64,000 bases of DNA from Maricaulis sp048268525 (lineage in GTDB: Bacteria; Pseudomonadota; Alphaproteobacteria; Caulobacterales; Maricaulaceae). Location of the stretch: positions 27,871-91,870 of the forward strand of contig NZ_JBLWVH010000010.1 of the NCBI RefSeq assembly GCF_048268525.1, written 5' to 3'. The notes beneath the pieces were generated by a model, which saw nothing but the letters and a program-made list of their open reading frames with translations, made no database searches and was not told where the DNA came from. Made by a program: the position numbers and the translations under genes. Below, piece by piece: positions 1 to 8,163 of this stretch; within the stretch, counting starts at the first letter, position 1, and each line of letters opens with the position of its first letter.

Positions 1-1307
1 AGGATCGCGCCCTGGTTCGCCGGTTCCAGAAGATCGATGTTGCCGAGCCGTCCGTGCCCGACGCCATCAAGATCCTGCAGGGACTGAAATCCTATTTCGA
101 GGACTTCCATGATGTTCGCTTCACCAATGACTCGCTGAAGTCGGCAGTCGAGCTGTCGGCCCGCTACATGGGCGACCGCAAACTGCCGGACAAGGCGATC
201 GACGTGATCGATGAGGCGGGTGCCCAGATGCGCCTGCAGCCGGTGTCCAAACGCAAGAAGACAATCGGCGTGAAAGAGGTCGAGGGCATTGTTGCCACGA
301 TGGCCCGCATCCCGCCGAAATCGGTATCCAAGGATGACGAGCAGTCGCTGCGCAATCTGGAATCCGAACTGAAGCATGTTGTCTTCGGCCAGGATGATGC
401 CATCGGCCAGTTGTCTACCGCGATCAAGCTGTCGCGTGCCGGTCTGCGTGAGCCGAACAAGCCGATCGGTTGCTATCTCTTCTCGGGCCCGACCGGTGTC
501 GGCAAGACCGAGGTGACCAAGCAGTTGGCCGATACGCTGGGTGTCGAGCTGCAGCGTTTCGACATGTCGGAATACATGGAGCGTCATGCCGTCTCGCGTC
601 TGATCGGCGCCCCTCCGGGCTATGTCGGTTTCGACCAGGGTGGCCTGCTCACCGACGGTATCGACCAGCATCCGCATTGTGTGCTGCTGCTGGACGAGAT
701 CGAGAAGGCCCATCCGGACCTGTTCAACATTCTCCTGCAGGTGATGGATAATGGCACGCTGACGGATACCAACGGCAAGAAGGTCGATTTCCGCAATGTC
801 ATCCTGGTGATGACGACCAATGCGGGGGCCTCCGACGCGCAGAAGGAAGCCATCGGCTTTGGCCGCGGCAAGAAGACGGACGAGGCGGACAAGGCTGTTG
901 AACGCCTGTTCACGCCGGAGTTCCGCAATCGTCTCGATGCGGTCATTCCGTTCGCACCGCTGTCGCCGGACTCCATTGGTCGCGTGGTCGAGAAGTTCGT
1001 CCTGCAACTGGAAGCGCAACTCATCGATCGTGGCGTGACCTTCGAACTGACACCGGACGCCACGGCCTGGCTGGCCGAGCGGGGCTATGACAGCCGTTTC
1101 GGTGCCCGTCCGCTGGCCCGGGTCATCCAGGAGCACATCAAGAAGCCCCTGGCCGATCAGATCCTCTTTGGTGAGCTCAAGAAGGGTGGGCTTGTGAAGG
1201 TTGATGTCGATGCGGCTGACAGTGAGCGCCTTGATTTCCACGTCACGCCCGGTGACCGCCTGCTGCCGCGCAACGCCAAGAAGAAAGACAAGAAGGAAGA
1301 GGTCTGA
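1..1307 (+). CDS. clpA: ATP-dependent Clp protease ATP-binding subunit ClpA, 3' part
   Basis: This is the C-terminal part of the AAA+ unfoldase that feeds substrates to the ClpP peptidase. The reading frame is already open at position 3 and the start lies outside the window, so the gene is partial at its 5' end. The end of the first AAA+ module is visible (RFQKI, then LPDKAIDVIDEAGA), followed by the second module with Walker A GPTGVGKT at 486-509, pore-loop motif GAPPGYVGFD near 606-635 and Walker B LLLDEIEKAH near 684. A D2-small domain follows with the RFGARPL motif. The Lys/Glu-rich tail ends in EEV. ClpA rather than ClpB is favoured by the short linker and the DIDEA-type sequence between modules; the diagnostic N-domain and any upstream clpS cannot be seen. 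A rho-independent terminator follows directly. Confidence 0.95.
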   Translation, partial: DRALVRRFQKIDVAEPSVPDAIKILQGLKSYFEDFHDVRFTNDSLKSAVELSARYMGDRKLPDKAIDVIDEAGAQMRLQPVSKRKKTIGVKEVEGIVATMARIPPKSVSKDDEQSLRNLESELKHVVFGQDDAIGQLSTAIKLSRAGLREPNKPIGCYLFSGPTGVGKTEVTKQLADTLGVELQRFDMSEYMERHAVSRLIGAPPGYVGFDQGGLLTDGIDQHPHCVLLLDEIEKAHPDLFNILLQVMDNGTLTDTNGKKVDFRNVILVMTTNAGASDAQKEAIGFGRGKKTDEADKAVERLFTPEFRNRLDAVIPFAPLSPDSIGRVVEKFVLQLEAQLIDRGVTFELTPDATAWLAERGYDSRFGARPLARVIQEHIKKPLADQILFGELKKGGLVKVDVDAADSERLDFHVTPGDRLLPRNAKKKDKKEEV

Positions 1308-1331
1308 TCCTCACCTTGCTGTTCAACGAGA

Positions 1332-1359
1332 AACGGCGCCCTTCCGGGCGCCGTTTTTC
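1332..1359 (+). terminator. Rho-independent terminator of clpA
   Basis: A 10-bp perfect stem (1332-1341 with 1346-1355) around a 4-base loop is followed by a run of T. It starts 25 bases after the clpA stop codon and lies before the 3' end of the convergent AraC gene, so it may also limit read-through into that gene. Confidence 0.9.
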
Positions 1360-1381
1360 GTTCCAGGTCCAAGTGAAGTGA

Positions 1382-2488
1382 TCAGCGCGCTGTCGGCTGT
1401 GCCAGGCCGGTTTGTGGGGTCGGCTGTCCAACCATGCCGCTGCGGTAATCCCGCGGTGTCATACCGGTGCTCTCCTTGAACGCCCGGTTGAACGGACCGA
1501 TCGAGGCGAATCCGCTTTCCAGCGCGATGGTGAGGATGCTGCCTGTGTCCTGCGGATGACCGCGCAACAATTCCTTTGCGTGATTGATCCGGTAGCGGTT
1601 GATGAAGCGATTGAAATTGCGCTCACCCAGTCCGGCGGTGATGGCGCGGCTGACCCGGTAGTCAGGTTCGCGCAATTGTCGGGCGAGGGAGGCAACCTTG
1701 ATATCCGGATCCAGATAAAGGGCGTCGGATTCCACGCGCGTTCGGATCCATTTCCCCAATTCCCTATCGGCGCGCCGGTCCGTTTCCGACGACGCCACCG
1801 GCGACTGGCCGGGCACCTGGAGCGGATGCCGACCGCGCCAGATCACGCCAAATCCGGCGATCAGGAAAAGGGTCGCGGCACAGCCCGCTTGCAATAGCGC
1901 CATCAGACCTGGGTCGAAACGGGTTGAGTCGCCGTGATCCAGCAACATCACGCAAATCCCGACACCGATCCCGAAACTGCCAAGGTAGGCGACGCGCAGA
2001 CGACGTTCCGCGACCGGGGCCGATTGCGACCAGCCACGCAGGCCCTCCCAAAATGCCAGAACCAGTACTGTGGAGGACAACATGGCCTGGAATCCGTATG
2101 CCGCTGCCGTAATCGCCTCCAAGCCCGCCGCACCAAAGATTTGCGCCGCTGAGACGGCATTCAGGAACTGGACCAGTATCGCGGGCAGGAAGATGCCGCT
2201 GACCACCAAGGCTTGCGGCCAACCAAGTCCGACATCGGTGCGGAACAGGCCGCGGGCGACCAGCCAGAGACAGCTGCAGCTGGCACATCCGGCGATGACA
2301 AGGAGAGGGGTGATCGCTGCGGGCGTGGATCCGAAAACATCCCGGATCATGACCGATGCCAGACCGCAGCAGAACATAGCCCAGACAATTTGCAATCCGC
2401 TGCGTTGCCGACGGGAGACCACGATCAGGATGGAGGCGATCGCCGCGATGCAAATGGCAAATTTGATGGCGTTGGCGACTTCGAGCAT
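1382..2488 (-). CDS. Membrane-anchored AraC family transcriptional regulator
   Basis: A 368-residue protein with about seven hydrophobic segments in the N-terminal 220 residues and a C-terminal AraC/XylS double helix-turn-helix domain (about residues 250-355), including the family signature around GFASIGPFNRAFKESTG and the closing PRDYR. Membrane-bound AraC regulators of this layout usually sense a signal at the membrane; the ligand cannot be read from sequence. I chose the ATG at 2488 because an AAGGA sits about 10 bases upstream and the hydrophobic sensor begins there; the frame stays open further upstream but that stretch is arginine-rich and unlike protein. The divergent neighbour is a DUF2306 membrane protein, with a palindrome in the shared upstream region. 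Confidence 0.85.
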   Translation of the reverse strand: MLEVANAIKFAICIAAIASILIVVSRRQRSGLQIVWAMFCCGLASVMIRDVFGSTPAAITPLLVIAGCASCSCLWLVARGLFRTDVGLGWPQALVVSGIFLPAILVQFLNAVSAAQIFGAAGLEAITAAAYGFQAMLSSTVLVLAFWEGLRGWSQSAPVAERRLRVAYLGSFGIGVGICVMLLDHGDSTRFDPGLMALLQAGCAATLFLIAGFGVIWRGRHPLQVPGQSPVASSETDRRADRELGKWIRTRVESDALYLDPDIKVASLARQLREPDYRVSRAITAGLGERNFNRFINRYRINHAKELLRGHPQDTGSILTIALESGFASIGPFNRAFKESTGMTPRDYRSGMVGQPTPQTGLAQPTAR

Positions 2489-2589
2489 TGGCAGCGCGTC
2501 CTTGTCTTCTCGCGCCCCCGAGCGCAGCCCAAGGTGTCGCACATTCCGGGCCAGGATCAAGCTTTTCACGGGTGAGGGCATAAAAACTG

Positions 2590-2607
2590 GCCGATTTCCA
2601 AATCGGC
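2590..2607. promoter_or_regulatory. 18-bp palindrome in divergent intergenic region
   Basis: Perfect inverted repeat with 8-base arms (GCCGATTT and its complement) separated by two bases, about 100 bases upstream of both the AraC gene start and the DUF2306 gene start. The position suits an operator for one or both divergent genes. AraC proteins more often bind direct repeats, so the binding protein is open. Confidence 0.4.
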
Positions 2608-2689
2608 AAGACGGCTGGCGTTCGAGCGTATTGGTTAGGGGCATGGCCTTGAGTGGCCGTCTTTTTCGAATGATTCCAAGGGTTAGATC

Positions 2690-3514
2690 ATGTCCGACAC
2701 CATTGCCGCTCCACCCCGGCGTCAACGTTTCACTCCGCAAACCCTGTTGGCCGGCAGCGGCGTACTCTGGTTCTCGATCGCCGCAGCCGGACAATGGTTG
2801 TTCGCTTACTACATCATCGGCGCCTACGTCCCGCGCACCGCGTCGGGCGAGTTCGAGCGCTGGAACGAGACCGGCCTGATTGAGGGCTATGCCCAGGGCG
2901 ATCTGATCGGCAATCTCGGCTTTATCTCTCACGTCTTGCTGGCGGCTTTCGTCAGTGTGGCGGGCGTGATGCAGCTCCTGCCAATCATCCGGCGGCGCTT
3001 CCCGACATTCCACCGCTGGAACGGACGCGCCTATATGTCCGTTGCCGCTTTTCTGGCGGTCGGCGGCATCCTGCTGGTCTGGGTGCGTGGGACGCGCATG
3101 AACGATCTCGCCGCGATGGGGACCACGATTGACGGTCTGTTGATCCTGGTGACTGCCGGTTTCACGCTGCGCCATGCAATCGCGCGGCGGATCGACCAGC
3201 ATCGCCGCTGGGCCATGCGCCTGTTCGTCGTCGTTAATGGCGTGTGGTTTGTCCGGGTCGGCTATATGGCCTGGGCGATCGCCAGTGGCGGGGCCGGCAT
3301 GAGCCGAAGCTTGAATGGACCGGCCGACATCGCGATGCCCTACGCCGCCTTCCTGGTTCCGCTCGTTCTGCTCGAACTCTACATGCGGGCCCGAGACAGT
3401 CGGTCGTCCGGTTTCAAGCTGGCGGTGACTGTCGCCATCCTGCTTGGCGCGGGCGTCACTGCGCTTGGCCTGTTCGGAGCCTGGATGATGATGTGGTCAC
3501 CGAATATCGGTTAA
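2690..3514 (+). CDS. DUF2306 family integral membrane protein
   Basis: A 274-residue protein with about seven transmembrane segments. The central part (residues about 80-180) has the pattern of DUF2306: RRRFPTFHRWNGRAY, then a conserved histidine/arginine motif AIARRIDQHRRWAMR before the following helix. The histidines could bind a cofactor or metal but the family has no established function. The gene is divergent from the AraC regulator and ends by sharing a TTAA with the convergent XRE gene. Family call is from motif recognition; function unknown. Confidence 0.8.
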   Translation: MSDTIAAPPRRQRFTPQTLLAGSGVLWFSIAAAGQWLFAYYIIGAYVPRTASGEFERWNETGLIEGYAQGDLIGNLGFISHVLLAAFVSVAGVMQLLPIIRRRFPTFHRWNGRAYMSVAAFLAVGGILLVWVRGTRMNDLAAMGTTIDGLLILVTAGFTLRHAIARRIDQHRRWAMRLFVVVNGVWFVRVGYMAWAIASGGAGMSRSLNGPADIAMPYAAFLVPLVLLELYMRARDSRSSGFKLAVTVAILLGAGVTALGLFGAWMMMWSPNIG

Positions 3515-3951
3515 CGTCGCAGGCGATTGATGTCGCCCGGCCCATGGACCGGGTGGCGTCGATTTTCTGTGCGAAGCAGCTGGATCGCTAGATGTATCAG
3601 CAGGGCGGCTGCTCCCAACAAGCTTATCCCGGCGGCGATGCGGCTGTCGGCGTCAAACCGGGAAACCAATGCCGCGACGAGGAGTGCATAGGCGACGTAG
3701 CCGACGCCGTGCCAACCCAATTCCCTCCAACCCGACCGGCGCCAACTCGTCCGGGTTGGCTGGGGGGTGGCGAGATGGCGCTCAATCGCGTCAGGCGTCA
3801 TATCGAAGCTGGATGCCAGCGCCTTGAGGGCCTCCAACCCAGGTTTTCGGCCGCCTTCGATCCGCTGGATCGTACGTTCGCTCAGGTCGCATATCTGCGC
3901 CAATTCGGATTGGGACCACCCGCGTGAGAGTCGAAGTGTCTTGAGGCTCAT
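3511..3951 (-). CDS. XRE family regulator with two C-terminal membrane segments
   Basis: A 146-residue protein. Residues 1-65 form a classical XRE/Cro helix-turn-helix (WSQSELAQICDLSERTIQRIE), followed by a short linker and two hydrophobic helices (about residues 85-105 and 110-130). Such HTH-2TM proteins are thought to be membrane-tethered regulators, often controlling a neighbouring membrane gene. The start at 3951 is the ATG directly before the HTH; the frame continues upstream without protein-like sequence. It converges on the DUF2306 gene and their stop codons overlap by four bases (3511-3514). Recq begins 168 bases away on the other strand. Confidence 0.82.
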   Translation of the reverse strand: MSLKTLRLSRGWSQSELAQICDLSERTIQRIEGGRKPGLEALKALASSFDMTPDAIERHLATPQPTRTSWRRSGWRELGWHGVGYVAYALLVAALVSRFDADSRIAAGISLLGAAALLIHLAIQLLRTENRRHPVHGPGDINRLRR

Positions 3952-4119
3952 TTCGTAATCCGGTCCTGAATTCGTGGGGTGATAATACCGCAGTTGGTCG
4001 GCCTGGACCACGACAGGAAGGCGACACCACCGGCCAGGCGGCATGATTTCGTGTATCCGGCGGATTGAAGCGGGCGGTGAAGTCACGCAGAACAGGGGGC
4101 TCGCGACCGGACCGACCTC

Positions 4120-5922
4120 ATGCCCCAAACCACGCCCGATGACATTCTCCGCGCGACGTTCGGTTTCCCTGGCTTCCGACCCGGGCAATCGGACATTGTC
4201 GACCTCATTCTCGCCGGTCGCCCGACGTTGTGCGTAATGCCGACCGGGGCCGGTAAATCGATCTGTTACCAGCTTCCGGCGTTGATCCTGGACGGCATGA
4301 CGATAGTGATCTCGCCGCTGACAGCCCTGATGGATGACCAGGTCGCCGCGCTACAGGCCAATGGTGTCGCGGCCGCTGCGATCCATTCCGGCCGTGATCG
4401 CGTCGACAATGTCGAGACCTGGCGGCAGGTACAGGCCGGCGATGTGAAACTGCTCTACCTGTCTCCGGAACGCCTCATGACGCCTCGCATGCTGGCAGCG
4501 CTGGACGCGCTGGACCCGGCCATGTTCGTCGTCGATGAAGCGCACTGTATTTCCAAATGGGGCGCGAGTTTCCGGCCGGAATATGAAGACCTGGCCCAGT
4601 TGCGCGCGCGCTTCCCGTCAGCCCGGCTGGCGGCTTTTACCGCAACCGCCGACGAAGCGACGCGCCGGGACATAGCTGGCAAGTTGTTTGGGGAGGGCGG
4701 CGAGATCGTGGTTCACGGTTTTGACCGTCCAAACCTCACACTCGGGGTCGCAGCCAAGGCATCCTGGAAATCCCAGCTCCTGGAGTTTCTCGACGGTCGG
4801 CGGTCTGAGTCCGGCATCGTCTATTGCCTGTCGCGCAAGTCGACCGAGGAGGTCGCCGGCCTGCTGCGCGAGGAAGGGCTCAACGCCCTGCCGTATCATG
4901 CCGGCCTGTCCCCGGAGACCCGGCGCGAGAACCAGGAGCGCTTCATGGCCGAGGAAGCGGTGGTGATGGTGGCGACAATCGCGTTCGGCATGGGAATCGA
5001 CAAGCCGGACATCCGCTATGTTTTCCATCTCCACATGCCCGGTTCGATGGAGGCCTACTACCAGGAAATCGGCCGTGCGGGTCGCGATGGCCAGCCCGCC
5101 GAGACGATGATGCTGTTCGGTTTGGCGGACGCCCGCATGCGGCGCCAGTTCATCGACCAGGATGGCGAGGACGGCGAACACATCCGCCGCGAACACAAAC
5201 GACTCGACAGCCTGCTGGCCTATTGTGAGGCGACCCGCTGTCGCCGTCTCTCTCTGTTGGCCTATTTTGGCGAGAGCGGTGGGCAGGCCTGCGGGAACTG
5301 TGACCTCTGTCTCGATCCGCCGGTCCTGGTTGATGGCAGTCTGGACGCGCAAAAGCTGTTCTCGGCGATCCTCAGGACGGGTCAGATGTTTGGGGCCGCT
5401 CACGTCATTGATGTTCTGCGTGGTGCCGACACCGAAAAGATCCGGGCAAGAGGTCATGACAATCTGCCCACGCATGGCGTGGGCGCTGACCGGCCCAAAC
5501 ATTTCTGGCAGGGACTGATCCGGCAGAGCGTGGCGGCTGGACTGATAGAGATTGATATCCAGGGGTTCGGGGCGCTCAAGCTCACGAATGACGCTCGCGC
5601 GGTGCTGAAGGGCGAGCAGACATTCCAGATCCGGGAGATCAGCACGAAGCCAGCCAAGCCGCAGCGCAAGCCGAGAGCGTCTGGCGTGGATCCGTCGACA
5701 GTGGATGCCACGCTGCTTGCCGCACTCAAGGCGAGGCGACGTGAGCTCGCGGCGGAGCGCAATGTGCCAGCCTATGTGGTTTTTTCCGATGCGACCCTGA
5801 TCGACATGGCTCAGCTCCGCCCAACCAGTCTCGAGCTTATGGCGTCGGTCAATGGCGTCGGGCCGAAGAAACTCGAGACCTTCGGGCAGATATTCCTCGA
5901 TGTTCTGGGCGAGCATGCCTGA
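4120..5922 (+). CDS. recQ: ATP-dependent DNA helicase RecQ
   Basis: A 600-residue 3'-5' superfamily 2 helicase acting in recombination and stalled-fork repair. Visible: Walker A PTGAGKS near residue 45, DEAH box with the following aromatic-rich loop near residue 140, motif VI with QEIGRAGRDG near residue 325, the RecQ zinc-binding cysteines (C near 370, then CGNCDLC near 390), a winged-helix RQC region, and a C-terminal HRDC domain (about residues 525-600). The aromatic-rich loop reads SKWGASFRPEY where the usual sequence is SQWGHDFRPEY, so the His and Asp of that loop are Ala and Ser. Length fits the family. Divergent from the XRE regulator. Confidence 0.95.
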   Translation: MPQTTPDDILRATFGFPGFRPGQSDIVDLILAGRPTLCVMPTGAGKSICYQLPALILDGMTIVISPLTALMDDQVAALQANGVAAAAIHSGRDRVDNVETWRQVQAGDVKLLYLSPERLMTPRMLAALDALDPAMFVVDEAHCISKWGASFRPEYEDLAQLRARFPSARLAAFTATADEATRRDIAGKLFGEGGEIVVHGFDRPNLTLGVAAKASWKSQLLEFLDGRRSESGIVYCLSRKSTEEVAGLLREEGLNALPYHAGLSPETRRENQERFMAEEAVVMVATIAFGMGIDKPDIRYVFHLHMPGSMEAYYQEIGRAGRDGQPAETMMLFGLADARMRRQFIDQDGEDGEHIRREHKRLDSLLAYCEATRCRRLSLLAYFGESGGQACGNCDLCLDPPVLVDGSLDAQKLFSAILRTGQMFGAAHVIDVLRGADTEKIRARGHDNLPTHGVGADRPKHFWQGLIRQSVAAGLIEIDIQGFGALKLTNDARAVLKGEQTFQIREISTKPAKPQRKPRASGVDPSTVDATLLAALKARRRELAAERNVPAYVVFSDATLIDMAQLRPTSLELMASVNGVGPKKLETFGQIFLDVLGEHA

Positions 5923-6009
5923 CAGATCCAGGTCTGTTCCAGATGGGTGACTCCCGACAAAAATCATGGAGAGATATCGGCGCGCGCCAGACCGGTGTCA
6001 GAGGTGTTG

Positions 6010-6423
6010 ATGAACAATCGCGATACGCCATTTTACGTCCTGATCGGGCTGCTCTCGGTTCAGGTAGCCTATGGACTCTACTGGGCAGGATACGACGTTT
6101 CGGCGCGTCTCGGCCTGTGGGACAGTCCGGAACTGGCGATTGCCTTTGTTCAGAGCCTGACCTTGTTGCAGGAAGTCTTTTTCTTCTCGCATGTGGTCAT
6201 GAATTGCGTGGCGCTGGCCTTGACGCTCGCCGGTCGGCACTGGGCCTTGCCGGTCTTTGTCGTTTCATTTGTGTTCGACCGGGCGGACTGGGTGATCATG
6301 GGCGGCAATAATGTGTTTTCGATCCTGGTCGACGTGGATACTTGGGCCCTGTTCTCCTTCACGCTGCAGGGCGCGATCATTGCCCTGCTGGTATATTTGC
6401 GTTTCGAGGGACGGCTGCGCTGA
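6010..6423 (+). CDS. Small integral membrane protein, unknown function
   Basis: A 137-residue protein with four predicted hydrophobic segments and little outside the membrane. I prefer the ATG at 6010, which has GAGGTG four bases upstream; an upstream ATG at 5947 would add 21 hydrophilic residues and lacks a clear ribosome site. It lies 87 bases after recQ on the same strand and ends nine bases before the convergent HIT gene. No domain recognised. Confidence 0.7.
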   Translation: MNNRDTPFYVLIGLLSVQVAYGLYWAGYDVSARLGLWDSPELAIAFVQSLTLLQEVFFFSHVVMNCVALALTLAGRHWALPVFVVSFVFDRADWVIMGGNNVFSILVDVDTWALFSFTLQGAIIALLVYLRFEGRLR

Positions 6424-6432
6424 GCCGGGCTG

Positions 6433-6870
6433 TCAGGGCTGCGTGATCGCCGCGGCGATCCGCTTGGCCTGATCCTCGAGAACCGCCATGTCCGCCTGTC
6501 CGGTGCCATGGGCTCCCAACTCGACACCATCATGTCGCGGAATAATGTGGAAATGAACGTGGAAGACGGTCTGACCTGCTGGTGCGCCATTGAACTGGGT
6601 CAGGATAATTCCGTCAGGCGCCAGCGCTGATTTGACGGCATTGGCGATGCGTTTAACCCGCACGATGGCCGCCTGCAGGGCACCGTCGGTCATTTCCAAC
6701 GCATTGCGGGCCGCCTCACGCGGAACAACCAGCACATGGCCGGGCGCTTGCGGGAATATGTCCATGAAAGCGAGAACATGTGCGTCCTCATAGACCTTCA
6801 CGCAGGGCAGCTCCCCGCGCAGGATCTTGGCAAAGATATTGTCCGGGTCATAGTGGCCGTCGAGGCTCAT
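6433..6870 (-). CDS. HIT family protein (histidine triad nucleotide-binding)
   Basis: A 145-residue protein of the Hint/Fhit-like histidine triad superfamily, which hydrolyses or transfers nucleotidyl groups. The triad FHVHFHIIPR is near residue 100 and the typical N-terminal sequence DNIFAKILRGELP near residue 10. Length fits bacterial Hint proteins. A GGAG lies about seven bases upstream of the start. It is followed on its right by the FemAB-like gene on the same strand, with a 100-base gap. Cellular substrate unknown. Confidence 0.92.
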   Translation of the reverse strand: MSLDGHYDPDNIFAKILRGELPCVKVYEDAHVLAFMDIFPQAPGHVLVVPREAARNALEMTDGALQAAIVRVKRIANAVKSALAPDGIILTQFNGAPAGQTVFHVHFHIIPRHDGVELGAHGTGQADMAVLEDQAKRIAAAITQP

Positions 6871-6970
6871 GAGGTCGCTCCGCTGCTGGCAGTGTCGGAA
6901 ACTGGGTAGCGCGATCCCGGTGAGTGCGTCCAGCTTGCAGCCATGGTTGGCGAGGGCTGTGTCAGCGGGA

Positions 6971-8152
6971 TCAGGTCGACAGATCCTGGCGGAACGGGCC
7001 GTCGGCGGCTTGGGCGCGGATATCGGACTGTATGGCGGCGCGCTCGTGGTCGAGATATTCGCCTACCGCCCGGCGGAACCCTTCATCCAGGATGAAATGC
7101 GCCGAGCTGACCTCGGTTGGCGCATAGCCGCGCGCCAGCTTGTGCTCACCTTGTGCGCCGGCTTCCACCCTTGCCAGACTACGGTCGATCGCGGCGTCGA
7201 TGGCCTGGTGGTAGCAGAGTTCGAAATGCAGGAAGGGGTGGTCATCCAGCTTGCCCCAATACCGGCCGTACAGGGCGTGGGAACCGATCATGTTCAGGGC
7301 GGCGGCTATATACCGTCCGTCTTTCTTGGCCATGATCAGCAGGACCCGGTCGGCCATGCGTTGATGGAGCAGATCGAAAAATGCTCGGTTCAGATAGGGA
7401 TAGCCCCATTTCCGTGAGCCGGTTTCCTGGTAGCAGGCATAGAAGAAGTCCCAGTGTTCCGCGGTAAGTCGCCCCCCGCCGAGATGCTCGATTGTGATGT
7501 CGGCCCGGGCCGCAGCACGCTCTTTGCGCAAGGCCTTGCGTTTGCGCGAGGACAGGTCGGCCAGAAAATCGTCATAGCTTCCATAGTCCCGGTTCTGCCA
7601 GATATATTGGCGGTCCACGCGTGACAGAAGGCCGACGGATTTCAGCTCCGAAAGCGAGTTCGGATCCGGGAAGTTGATGTGCCAGCCGGAAACGCCCCAT
7701 CGCCGCGCGATGTCGCAGGTCGCCTGAACGAGGGCAAGGCGCACGTCCGCTGTCGGGGCGAGGATGCGCCGGCCGGTGACGGGCGAGAAGGGAACAGCGG
7801 ACAGGAGCTTCGGGTAATACCGGCCACCGGCGCGTTCAAAGGCCTCCGCCCAGGCATGGTCGAACACATATTCGCCCATCGAGTGAGACTTTGCGTAAAG
7901 CGGGACAGCCCCCAGAAGTCGGCCTTCCGAATCCCGGGCCAGCAGGTGGCGCGGCAGCCAGCCGGTCTCTTCTCCCACACATCCGCTTTGTTCCAGGGCT
8001 TGCAGAAAATCCCAGCTGACAAATGGGTCGTATTCGGCGCCGGGCGGGTTTGCCAAACGGTCCCAGTCGTCGCGCTCGACATCGTCGAGCGAGCCGACAG
8101 GCTGCACGGTCATGGCAGGCGATTGGTCGCCGTCATCCGCCGGAGGCGCCAT
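6971..8152 (-). CDS. FemAB-like GNAT family acetyltransferase (PF04339 type)
   Basis: A 393-residue protein of the family annotated as 'peptidogalycan biosynthesis/recognition' (COG3146), a double GNAT-fold relative of FemX/MprF aminoacyltransferases. Recognisable features are DPFVSWDFLQALEQSG near residue 43, GWHINFPD near residue 165 and the C-terminal stretch QGEHKLARGYAPTEVSSAH. The biochemical reaction of the family is not established. It follows the M48 protease gene by 11 bases, so the two are probably cotranscribed. A second in-frame ATG at 8113 is possible; I kept 8152 because a GAGG precedes it and the spacing suits an operon. Confidence 0.85.
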   Translation of the reverse strand: MAPPADDGDQSPAMTVQPVGSLDDVERDDWDRLANPPGAEYDPFVSWDFLQALEQSGCVGEETGWLPRHLLARDSEGRLLGAVPLYAKSHSMGEYVFDHAWAEAFERAGGRYYPKLLSAVPFSPVTGRRILAPTADVRLALVQATCDIARRWGVSGWHINFPDPNSLSELKSVGLLSRVDRQYIWQNRDYGSYDDFLADLSSRKRKALRKERAAARADITIEHLGGGRLTAEHWDFFYACYQETGSRKWGYPYLNRAFFDLLHQRMADRVLLIMAKKDGRYIAAALNMIGSHALYGRYWGKLDDHPFLHFELCYHQAIDAAIDRSLARVEAGAQGEHKLARGYAPTEVSSAHFILDEGFRRAVGEYLDHERAAIQSDIRAQAADGPFRQDLST

Positions 8153-8163
8153 CCTCGCGCCGG

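Noticed and set aside
4618..5967. 449-codon minus-strand open frame opposite recQ
   Set aside because: Shadow frame of recQ without any recognisable motif.
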